Assembly (NCBI RefSeq): GCF_023502235.1
Contig: NZ_JAMFLY010000001.1
Span: 806,001 to 870,000 of the forward strand
Reading direction: 5' to 3'
From: Flagellimonas myxillae
Lineage (GTDB): Bacteria > Bacteroidota > Bacteroidia > Flavobacteriales > Flavobacteriaceae
DNA: 64,000 nucleotides
Notes under the pieces: model-generated
Told to the model about the DNA's origin: nothing
The model's input: the letters and a program-made list of their open reading frames with translations, nothing else
The model's database searches: none
Translations under genes and position numbers: made by a program
In this document: positions 1 to 7,308 of the stretch, piece after piece
Position numbering within the stretch: the stretch's first letter is position 1
How the letters are laid out: every line of letters starts with the position of its first letter

Positions 1-506
1 GACTCGAGGTCAATGCCAATGTTGATGAGCGCTATCATATTGAAAAATCTACCCAAGCTGCCTGTGAATATATCAACAAATGGAAAAAACGCTTTGGGAC
101 TTGGACACTTACCGCTGCATCATATAATGCAGGTCCAGGTGGAGTGCAGAAATACATGAATATCCAAAAAGTGGACAACTATTATGATCTTTTATTGGGC
201 CAGGAGACTGGGCGCTATGTTTTTCGAATTTTGGCCCTCAAGGAAATCCTTTCCAACCCTGATAAGTATGGATTTGAAGTGGGGCAGGAGGATTTTTATA
301 AAACAGTACCCACCTTTTCCGTTCAAGTAGATACCGCAGTCACAAGCTGGGCAGATTTTGCCAAACTTTATGAAATCAACTACAAAATCCTAAAAAGACA
401 TAATCCCTGGTTGCGCGAACCCCATTTGAACAATGCTTCCCGTAAAAAATATGTTATTGAGATTCCGAACAAAGGGTATTACCGGAACATGAGTGCTGGG
501 GAATAA
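1..506 (+). CDS. Lytic murein transglycosylase, C-terminal part (5' truncated by window)
   Basis: The reading frame is open from the left edge (first whole codon at base 3) and stops at 504-506, so the true start lies outside. The visible part begins in the end of a soluble lytic transglycosylase (SLT) domain: a helix ending KRFGTWTLTAASYNAGPG fits the SLT motif in which AxYNaGpg lines the glycan cleft. It is followed by helical sequence (GRYVFRILALKEIL), and the C-terminal 60 residues (SWADFAKLYEINYKILKRHNPWLR) resemble a LysM-like peptidoglycan-binding repeat. Proteins of this MltD type cleave the MurNAc-GlcNAc bond in the periplasm. The catalytic Glu would be upstream of the window. MltD-like assignment is likely; the exact subfamily is not certain. 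Confidence 0.85.
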   Translation, partial: LEVNANVDERYHIEKSTQAACEYINKWKKRFGTWTLTAASYNAGPGGVQKYMNIQKVDNYYDLLLGQETGRYVFRILALKEILSNPDKYGFEVGQEDFYKTVPTFSVQVDTAVTSWADFAKLYEINYKILKRHNPWLREPHLNNASRKKYVIEIPNKGYYRNMSAGE

Positions 507-684
507 AAGACTAAAACCCAAATTTCAAGCACCAATTTCCAAAGCAAAATTGCATTACATTTCACATATGGCTATTGGACATGGCAGACTTTTGAAAACT
601 TATCTAACACATATTAGCGAAAATGAAACATTATACTTGCGCTTCTCCAGCCATTGTAAATAACTTTTGTTAGCTCCATGTGCT

Positions 685-1188
685 TTACTCCTTCTCTAAA
701 AGTCTCTCCACATTCTTATTTAATCGCTTTAATTCCAATAATATTGAGTCTTGTGTTGTCTTTCTACCAGGGTCCAAGAGTTTATCAACAAATTCCAATG
801 CATTGTCAATATTTAACTCTTTGTCAAAATCAATCTTCTGCTTTTGACCTTCAATCTGTTGTCCGTCTTTAAACATTTCAATATCCAGACCAGGGTATAC
901 CTCAATTGCCGCTACTCCTAAAAAGTCCTTTGTTAAATATGCTCTTGAATCAGATGGTAGACCATACTCTTTATTAATGGAAATGGTTGTAACAACTTTA
1001 TTGTCCTGTCCCAGCTTTATTGTTCGCACTTGTCCTATTGTGATGCCATTTAATTTCACTTGTGAATTTGTTGTAAGTCCGTCAGCGTCGTTAAACAAAA
1101 CCGTTAATTCATAGTCATCACTTGAGAACAAATTACAGCTGGTCAATAAAGTTGCTGTAAGAATTATTTGAAGTGTTTTTACTGTCAT
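685..1188 (-). CDS. Small MCE/MlaD-domain lipoprotein
   Basis: 167 aa. The start at 1188 is chosen because it gives a lipoprotein signal peptide (MTVKTLQIILTATLLTSC); an in-frame ATG at 1254 would add 22 residues in front of it. An MCE domain spans about residues 30-105 (YELTVLFNDADGL, SQVKLNGITIGQV, DFLGVAAIEVYPG), the fold MlaD uses to bind lipid in phospholipid transport. Normal MlaD proteins of Bacteroidetes are about 300 aa, anchored by an N-terminal helix and next to mlaE/mlaF. This one is short, has a lipobox, stands alone and lies in an AT-rich patch, so it is an orphan, perhaps horizontally gained. Function is inferred only from the domain. Confidence 0.75.
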   Translation of the reverse strand: MTVKTLQIILTATLLTSCNLFSSDDYELTVLFNDADGLTTNSQVKLNGITIGQVRTIKLGQDNKVVTTISINKEYGLPSDSRAYLTKDFLGVAAIEVYPGLDIEMFKDGQQIEGQKQKIDFDKELNIDNALEFVDKLLDPGRKTTQDSILLELKRLNKNVERLLEKE

Positions 1189-1591
1189 TCTACCGTAATT
1201 AAATCGTTCAAGTCGTTTTGAAGCATAGGCGCTAACAATTAAGTTAAAAATCATTTTAATGATTTTCTAGCGACCTATAAGTGAAGTTGTGGGTTTTTGA
1301 ATTGGAAAGCTATGCCAAATTGATGGACGGCCCTTTTGAATTGACGAATCGGTGTATTGCTTAGTTACTGTTCTTGAGAAACGATAATAAAAAGAGTAGA
1401 AGAATTTTGACAAATGTTTAAAAATCTGAATTCCAAGCACCGAATTCCAAAACTAACTTTGGATTACACTAGTCGGTCTCGATTATTAGTAGTTGCATTA
1501 GTTAGTACTTACTTTTGCAAGCCTGCCTGCCCCAAGCTTGTCGAATGGTGTGTTTGAACAAGCAATTGCTAATTACAATGGTTAGTGATTG
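1189..1591. other. AT-rich non-coding spacer between the MCE and SUFU genes
   Basis: About 400 bases with no supported gene; short open frames here are not convincing. It holds one copy of a 33-bp element (1317-1349) repeated at 2341-2373, an AATTCCAAA-type repeat near 1430-1475 resembling the segment at 520-560, and the words GCTAATTACAATGG (about 1567-1580), which recur in inverted and interrupted form near 650-675. No clear promoter or terminator was seen. Confidence 0.6.
1317..1349. repeat. 33-bp dispersed repeat, copy A
   Basis: Begins AAATTGATGGACGGCCC and ends TTTTGAATTGACGAAT. It matches 2341-2373 at 30 of 33 positions in the same orientation. Each copy sits 5' of a minus-strand accessory gene, about 128 and 95 bases upstream of the respective start codons. 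Confidence 0.7.
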
Positions 1592-2245
1592 TTACTGTTT
1601 TCTTTTTAAGTCTGTAATCAATAGTGGATTCTCTTTTGTTAACCTATCTAGTAAGATCTTAGCTTCTGTCGTTTTAGGATTTTGTTTTAGTTGCTCGTAT
1701 TCTGTCGTGGTAATTCCTACCATCTGTAAAAACTGAACATGCCCATTGGGCGTCTCAATTATTCCCATTTCAGGATCTTCAATAAATGCAATTGCGGAAA
1801 TATCAGTTTCCGTATTTAATCTAATTGGGCCATTTGCAGGAATGAAATGGTAATCTTCAAACCACTTTTCACTATTGAAAACATATTTTGCAAGGTTCTG
1901 CATTAAGGATATCACCCATTTAGGTTCTTCTTTATCTTCTTCAAATGGGATTAGCCTAAACGTAAATTCAAATCCCCAACCACTAAATTCTTGTCCACAG
2001 TTCTCTAAATCATAGTACAAATTGGACATTCCATAGGATACAAAATGGTAGTGGTCTTGTTGATTTTTACTTTCAAATATACTTACACCATCCAAAGGGT
2101 CTTCGCCTCCAAGCCCATATTTATCAAGAGTACCATAATGTTTGGGTTCTTGGTTTGTATATAATTCCTCTGTTAGTTTATCTATGCTCAACCAACCAAC
2201 AGCATCATCTTCTTTAAACTTTTTTTTATACTCGTCTTTATTCAT
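1592..2245 (-). CDS. Suppressor of fused (SUFU) domain protein
   Basis: 217 aa, ATG start at 2245, no signal peptide, so cytoplasmic. The SUFU-like fold is supported by the motif series HYGTL (about residue 36), GGEDPLDGVSIF (46-57), HYHFVSYGMSNLYY (65-78) and GWGFEFTFRL (89-98), followed by HFIPANGPI and the helical C-terminus. Bacterial SUFU-family proteins occur as stand-alone genes and, in comparative studies, as presumed immunity proteins of polymorphic toxin systems. No toxin is visible next to it here. The gene is AT-rich and flanked by repeated spacers, which suggests an accessory gene. Family call is firm; biological role is unknown. Confidence 0.85.
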   Translation of the reverse strand: MNKDEYKKKFKEDDAVGWLSIDKLTEELYTNQEPKHYGTLDKYGLGGEDPLDGVSIFESKNQQDHYHFVSYGMSNLYYDLENCGQEFSGWGFEFTFRLIPFEEDKEEPKWVISLMQNLAKYVFNSEKWFEDYHFIPANGPIRLNTETDISAIAFIEDPEMGIIETPNGHVQFLQMVGITTTEYEQLKQNPKTTEAKILLDRLTKENPLLITDLKRKQ

Positions 2246-2340
2246 TGTCCCATTTCATTATAACTGCTTACGATTAAGCCAAAAAAATATTTCAAGCGAC
2301 TAAAATCAAGTTATTGGCTTTTAATCTGAAAATGAATGCT

Positions 2341-2373
2341 AAATTGACGGATTGCCCTTTTGAATTGACGAAT
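2341..2373. repeat. 33-bp dispersed repeat, copy B
   Basis: Begins AAATTGACGGATTGCCC and ends TTTTGAATTGACGAAT; three differences from copy A at 1317-1349. It lies 95 bases upstream of the SUFU gene start and may mark a module boundary. Confidence 0.7.
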
Positions 2374-2491
2374 GACTTTGAATCACCCAAATTTTAAAGT
2401 ACGAAGAAAGTAAAAGGGCCATTCTAACAATCAAATTTCAAAAAAGAAAATTGGTGTTTACGAGCTTGTGTTTGAACTTGAAATTTACGGA

Positions 2492-3007
2492 TCAGATTTT
2501 CTTCATTTGCTGCTGCATCATCTTGATCTGCTCTGTAAGCATGTTGTTTTTGTCCAATTTCTTGGCTTCCTGCAGCAATTGTGTGGCTTCGCGCTTTCTT
2601 CGCTTCTGCATGGAAATCCCTGCCAAGCTCAACTTGGCCATGGCAAGATCATAATCCATGGTCAATCCTAGCTTAATGGCCTTCTTAAAATACTTCTCGG
2701 CCTGGGTAAGGTTCTTTTGTGAATAAATAATACCATGTAGGTAATTGTAATATCCCTGCTGCTTTGTAGTAAGGGCTGCTTCAGGGTTCTTTATTTTGGA
2801 CAACCATTTTTGGGTACCCTCCATATCTTGCTTTCGCATCCTCAAAAATGCCAACAAGATCATTTCATTCCTGAAATAAAGAAAGATAAAAATCAGGGAA
2901 AGCAATATTAGCGAGATACCATTGCCAATATAGCCTTCAACGAACTGATAACCGGAATATCCCACGATAAGGGCTGCAATGACTAGTTTTATATTTTTGT
3001 TGAACAT
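2492..3007 (-). CDS. Membrane-anchored TPR protein
   Basis: 171 aa, ATG start at 3007. Two hydrophobic segments at about residues 7-25 and 29-47 (IKLVIAALIVGYSGY, ISLILLSLIFIFLYF) form a hairpin in the inner membrane. The rest is helical: residues 75-115 (YYNYLHGIIYSQKNLTQAEKY) and 117-150 (DYDLAMAKLSLAGISMQK) read as two tetratricopeptide-like repeats, with a basic C-terminus. It probably serves as a small protein-interaction scaffold. It is divergent from rpmH with about 170 bases between. No enzymatic motif is visible. Confidence 0.75.
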   Translation of the reverse strand: MFNKNIKLVIAALIVGYSGYQFVEGYIGNGISLILLSLIFIFLYFRNEMILLAFLRMRKQDMEGTQKWLSKIKNPEAALTTKQQGYYNYLHGIIYSQKNLTQAEKYFKKAIKLGLTMDYDLAMAKLSLAGISMQKRRKREATQLLQEAKKLDKNNMLTEQIKMMQQQMKKI

Positions 3008-3083
3008 TTTGAAATGCGGTTTTAGCTGAAATTAGGAGCAGGCAAAAGTACTAAAAACTAAATTAAATATTTTTATTTTGCAC

Positions 3084-3113
3084 TTGTCAAAGTAAAAACT
3101 CTTCGTATATTTG
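3084..3113 (+). promoter_or_regulatory. Promoter of rpmH (Bacteroidetes consensus)
   Basis: A -7 element TATATTTG at 3106-3113 matches TAnnTTTG exactly, with a TTG at 3084-3086 and a 19-base spacer. The predicted leader to the rpmH ATG at 3176 is about 55-60 nt. Confidence 0.7.
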
Positions 3114-3175
3114 CGCCCAGAATTTTTCGGGTAGTTTTATCTCCCATCAACAAAATCCATTAAAAGAGTTCCGAA

Positions 3176-3334
3176 ATGAAAAGAACGTATCAGCCGTCAA
3201 AGAGGAAGAGAAGAAACAAACATGGTTTTAGAGAACGCATGGCGACTGCCAATGGTAGAAAAGTTCTTGCTAGAAGAAGAGCGAAGGGAAGAAAGAAAAT
3301 ATCTGTTTCATCAGAACCACGTCATAAGAAATAA
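3176..3334 (+). CDS. rpmH: 50S ribosomal protein L34 (bL34)
   Basis: A 52-residue highly basic protein starting [20 protein letters not shown] and ending SSEPRHKK, the classic L34 sequence (motif KRTxQPSxRKRxxxHGFRxRM). L34 is a small component of the large subunit. The ATG at 3176 and the full family length agree. It has its own promoter upstream and a strong terminator directly downstream, so it appears to be a single-gene transcript. Unlike many bacteria, no rnpA is seen next to it; the downstream gene is carB. Confidence 0.98.
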   Translation: MKRTYQPSKRKRRNKHGFRERMATANGRKVLARRRAKGRKKISVSSEPRHKK

Positions 3335-3356
3335 TGACTGTAAATAACTTTTTAAT

Positions 3357-3393
3357 AAAGGTGCTACTTTTTCAAGATTAGCACCTTTTTTTT
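3357..3393 (+). terminator. Intrinsic terminator of rpmH
   Basis: A 10-bp stem AAAGGTGCTA (3357-3366) pairs with TAGCACCTTT (3379-3388) around a 12-base loop, followed by a T-run to 3393. Confidence 0.9.
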
Positions 3394-3436
3394 GACCTAA
3401 TTTTGAAAAATTTGATAACGAGTAACCCTATTTAGA

Positions 3437-6289
3437 ATGCCCAAAAGAAAAGATCTTAAATCGATTTTGATTATTGGTTCTGGCCCTATCATTATTGGTC
3501 AGGCATGTGAGTTTGATTATTCCGGTTCCCAATCCCTAAGATCCCTTCGCGAAGATGGTATAGAAACCATCTTGATCAATAGCAATCCTGCTACAATCAT
3601 GACGGATCCGGCCATGGCGGACCATGTGTACCTGAAACCCTTGACCACGAAATCCATTATTGAGATTTTAAAGAATCACCCCAATATTGATGCGGTTTTA
3701 CCGACCATGGGGGGGCAAACAGCCTTGAATCTCTGTATTGAAGCTGACGAAAAAGGTATTTGGGAAGATTTTGGAGTAGAGATCATCGGTGTGGATATCG
3801 ATGCGATCAATATCACTGAAGATAGGGAAAAGTTCCGCGAATTGATGTTGAAAATAGGCATCGGAATGCCTCCGCAAGCATCAGCAACCTCCTTTCTAAA
3901 AGGAAAGGAAATAGCCCAAGAATTTGGATTTCCATTAGTGATAAGGGCATCATTCACACTTGGTGGGGCAGGGGCATCCATTGTTTATGACCCAGAAGAT
4001 TTTGACACCCAATTAAGTCATGGGCTGGAAGTTTCCCCCATACACGAGGTGATGATTGATAAGGCTCTAATGGGATGGAAAGAATACGAATTGGAGTTGC
4101 TTCGGGATAAAAATGACAATGTCGTCATCATTTGTACCATTGAAAATATGGACCCCATGGGTATCCACACAGGAGATTCCATTACTGTGGCCCCTGCAAT
4201 GACACTTTCGGATAGGACTTTCCAAAGGATGCGGGACATGGCGATCCACATGATGCGCAGCATTGGGGATTTTGCCGGTGGATGTAATGTACAGTTTGCG
4301 GTGAGCCCGGATGAGAAAGAGGATATAATTGCCATCGAGATCAACCCAAGGGTTTCCCGATCTTCCGCTCTGGCTTCCAAAGCAACAGGATATCCAATTG
4401 CAAAAATTGCCACCAAATTGGCCATTGGGTATACCTTGGACGAGCTAGACAATCAAATCACCAAATCTACATCAGCCTTATTTGAGCCCACATTGGATTA
4501 CGTCATCGTAAAAATTCCACGATGGAACTTTGATAAGTTCGAAGGTTCCGACCGAACCTTGGGACTACAGATGAAATCCGTGGGAGAGGTGATGGGAATT
4601 GGTCGTTCCTTCCAAGAGGCATTGCATAAAGCCACCCAATCGCTTGAAATCAAACGAAATGGGCTTGGCGCCGATGGTAAGGGATACAAAGATTACGACA
4701 AAATCATCCAAAAACTAAAAGTCCCAAGTTGGGATAGGGTTTTTGTGCTTTATGATGCCATCCAGCTTGGAATTCCCTTAAAGACCATCCATGATATTAC
4801 CAAAATAGATATGTGGTTCCTAAAACAATATGAGGAATTGCACTATTTGGAGATGGAGATTTCCAAGTACACAGTGGAAAGTCTCCCAAAGGCTTTGTTG
4901 TTGGAGGCCAAACAAAAGGGTTTTGCCGACCGGCAGATTGCCCACATGTTGGATTGTTATGAAAGCGAGGTGCACAAAAAGAGAATGGCGTTGAACATCA
5001 ACAGGGTATACAAGTTGGTGGACACCTGTGCCGCAGAATTCAAGGCAATGACGCCCTACTATTATTCCACTTTTGAGGAAGAGATAGAAACGGCTGATGG
5101 AAAACGTTTTGTGGCTAATGACAGTGAGGTTACTGATAGAAAGAAAATTGTGGTTTTGGGTTCGGGCCCTAACCGGATTGGACAAGGAATCGAGTTTGAT
5201 TACTGCTGTGTGCATGGCGTTTTGGCCGCCGCGGAATGCGGGTACGAAACGGTAATGATCAATTGTAATCCTGAAACGGTTTCCACGGATTTTGACACTG
5301 CGGATAAACTCTATTTTGAGCCCGTTTTCTGGGAACACATTTATGATATCATCCTTCATGAAAAACCGGAAGGGGTAATCGTACAGCTTGGGGGACAAAC
5401 AGCGCTGAAATTGGCCGAAAAGTTGGATCGCTATGGCATCAACATCATCGGCACTAGTTTTGAGTCCTTGGATTTGGCCGAGGATAGGGGTAGTTTTTCA
5501 ACCTTGTTAAAGGATAATAATATCCCTTATCCAAGATTTGGCGTTGCTGAGACCGCCGACGAGGCCCTTGAACTTGCCGACGAGCTTAACTTTCCCTTAT
5601 TGGTCCGGCCGTCTTATGTTCTTGGGGGCCAGGGGATGAAAATTGTCATCAATAAGGAGGAGCTGGAGGCTCATGTGGTGGATTTGCTCCGAAGCATTCC
5701 GAACAACAAACTTTTGTTGGACCACTATTTGGATGGAGCCATAGAAGCTGAGGCCGATGCCATTTGTGATGGGGATGAGGTCTATATCATTGGAATTATG
5801 GAGCATATTGAGCCATGTGGTATCCATTCAGGGGATTCCAATGCAACCTTACCTCCCTTTAATTTGGGTGAGTTTGTGATGCAGCAGATCAAGGACCACA
5901 CTAAGAAAATTGCCTTGGCCCTTAATACTGTGGGACTCATCAATATCCAATTTGCCATTAAAGATGACATTGTTTATATCATCGAGGCAAACCCAAGAGC
6001 GTCACGGACCGTTCCGTTTATTGCAAAAGCCTATGGGGAACCGTACGTAAACTATGCAACCAAGGTGATGTTGGGAGAGAAAAAGGTAAAAGATTTTGAA
6101 TTTAAGCCGCATTTGGACGGTTATGCCATCAAACAACCGGTGTTCTCGTTCAATAAATTCCCCAATGTGAACAAGAACTTGGGTCCAGAAATGAAAAGTA
6201 CAGGAGAAAGTATCCTGTTTATAGATAGTTTGAAGGATGACGATTTCTACAACCTATACTCGCGTAGAAAAATGTACCTGAGCAAATAA
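3437..6289 (+). CDS. carB: Carbamoyl-phosphate synthase large subunit
   Basis: 950 aa. CarB makes carbamoyl phosphate from bicarbonate, ammonia (delivered by CarA) and two ATP, feeding pyrimidine and arginine synthesis. Both halves of the duplicated synthetase are visible: N-half with IIGSGPIIIGQACEFDYSG (residues about 12-30) and the ATP-grasp region VIRASFTLGGAG (about 168-179), C-half with VLGSGPNRIGQGIEFDYCC (about 573-591) and VRPSYVLGGQGM (about 723-734). E. coli CarB is about 1073 aa; here the protein ends at KSTGESILFIDSLKDDDF plus a short tail, so the C-terminal MGS-like allosteric domain is absent. carA is not in the window. No clear own promoter was found in the 43 bases after the rpmH terminator. 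Confidence 0.98.
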   Translation: MPKRKDLKSILIIGSGPIIIGQACEFDYSGSQSLRSLREDGIETILINSNPATIMTDPAMADHVYLKPLTTKSIIEILKNHPNIDAVLPTMGGQTALNLCIEADEKGIWEDFGVEIIGVDIDAINITEDREKFRELMLKIGIGMPPQASATSFLKGKEIAQEFGFPLVIRASFTLGGAGASIVYDPEDFDTQLSHGLEVSPIHEVMIDKALMGWKEYELELLRDKNDNVVIICTIENMDPMGIHTGDSITVAPAMTLSDRTFQRMRDMAIHMMRSIGDFAGGCNVQFAVSPDEKEDIIAIEINPRVSRSSALASKATGYPIAKIATKLAIGYTLDELDNQITKSTSALFEPTLDYVIVKIPRWNFDKFEGSDRTLGLQMKSVGEVMGIGRSFQEALHKATQSLEIKRNGLGADGKGYKDYDKIIQKLKVPSWDRVFVLYDAIQLGIPLKTIHDITKIDMWFLKQYEELHYLEMEISKYTVESLPKALLLEAKQKGFADRQIAHMLDCYESEVHKKRMALNINRVYKLVDTCAAEFKAMTPYYYSTFEEEIETADGKRFVANDSEVTDRKKIVVLGSGPNRIGQGIEFDYCCVHGVLAAAECGYETVMINCNPETVSTDFDTADKLYFEPVFWEHIYDIILHEKPEGVIVQLGGQTALKLAEKLDRYGINIIGTSFESLDLAEDRGSFSTLLKDNNIPYPRFGVAETADEALELADELNFPLLVRPSYVLGGQGMKIVINKEELEAHVVDLLRSIPNNKLLLDHYLDGAIEAEADAICDGDEVYIIGIMEHIEPCGIHSGDSNATLPPFNLGEFVMQQIKDHTKKIALALNTVGLINIQFAIKDDIVYIIEANPRASRTVPFIAKAYGEPYVNYATKVMLGEKKVKDFEFKPHLDGYAIKQPVFSFNKFPNVNKNLGPEMKSTGESILFIDSLKDDDFYNLYSRRKMYLSK

Positions 6290-6298
6290 TTTCCGGAA

Positions 6299-7141
6299 TC
6301 AATCCTGTATTTGAATGGCATCGCAGGTACCTGAAAAAGGTACCCCGTTGTAGCCAAAGGCATAGGTGATCAGTCCAACATATACGGTGTTCTCAAAAGA
6401 GGGTGCCGTTCCTGGTAAATCCCCTGTTTCGTTGTACATTATCCAGTCATCCGCAACGGATTCGTACTCCAAATTGGGCAATTGCCAGTATACTTTTATG
6501 GTCCGATTTTCGAGTCCCACAATTCTAATGTCGGCCCTTCCGTCGGGTACTGTATTAGCGCCGATATCGTTTACACTGGAATTTCCGTTCAGGGTGTTTT
6601 TTCCTTCGATGGTAAAATGTGTATTACCTCGATGACCAACCACCACATGTGCTGAATTTACATCGTTTAAGTCTTCTACATGAACCTGGACACCGCAGAA
6701 AATGTAAAGAGAGCCGGAGGGCGTTGGTGCAGTTTGTGAATCTTCCAAGGTTCCAATGCCAATATTACGGGCAATAAATTCGAATGGGAAGGAAACCTCC
6801 TTGGCATCCAATCTTCCTTGCTCATTGTTAAAATGAAGTGTTTTATCATCTTCATTATCGGTGAGTTCCGCTAGGTAACGGCCCTCATTTCGGCCAATAT
6901 CTGGGAGGGCACTTTCGTTGTTGGTCACAAAATCAACCAAGTCACCTGTTCCTTCAAAATCAAAGAGTTCAAAGGATTCATCGGAAACATTTTCTTGTTC
7001 GTCAGATTCGTCTTGATTTTGATCGGCTTGTTCATCATGTTGCTGATTGTCGCCTTCCTCTGAGAAGGGTTCAATTTCCGCGGAGCAGCCCAACAAAAAT
7101 AACGGCATTGCAATGTAGAATAGTAGGATTTTCTTCTTCAT
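6299..7141 (-). CDS. Hypothetical acidic lipoprotein
   Basis: 280 aa from ATG 7141, chosen because it gives a lipoprotein signal (MKKKILLFYIAMPLFLLGC); an upstream ATG at 7210 would add 23 unlikely residues. After the lipidated Cys there is a strongly acidic, Gln-rich linker (about residues 22-55, with QADQNQDESDEQENVSDES), then a globular beta-rich region of about 220 residues with Trp/Tyr/Gly-rich strands (TIKVYWQLPNLEY, TVYVGLITYAFGYNGVPFSG). This is typical of secreted flavobacterial beta-sandwich proteins. I do not recognise the family. It converges on carB with 9 bases between the stop codons. Confidence 0.75.
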   Translation of the reverse strand: MKKKILLFYIAMPLFLLGCSAEIEPFSEEGDNQQHDEQADQNQDESDEQENVSDESFELFDFEGTGDLVDFVTNNESALPDIGRNEGRYLAELTDNEDDKTLHFNNEQGRLDAKEVSFPFEFIARNIGIGTLEDSQTAPTPSGSLYIFCGVQVHVEDLNDVNSAHVVVGHRGNTHFTIEGKNTLNGNSSVNDIGANTVPDGRADIRIVGLENRTIKVYWQLPNLEYESVADDWIMYNETGDLPGTAPSFENTVYVGLITYAFGYNGVPFSGTCDAIQIQD

Positions 7142-7308
7142 GGTATGGGTAATGGTCTGGAATATAACGGTATAGTGTCTGCATAAAGTATACCGTTCAT
7201 CGAAAACCAAACCGCATGAAAAAGTGCAGTTGGCACAAGAATTCTTGACTAAAACTGAAAAATTGCGCCAACAATTGTTGGGAAATCAGACCTGAATGTG
7301 GGAGCGGT

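Noticed and set aside
595..675. Possible attC integron site (words GCTAAC and GTTAGAT on the minus strand)
   Set aside because: The R''/R' like ends are partly complementary, but the inner L''/L' arms do not pair and no integrase gene is visible.
2451..2671. Short plus-strand open frames in 2451-2671
   Set aside because: They lie antisense to the TPR membrane protein, which has clear domain structure; the antisense products show no family character.
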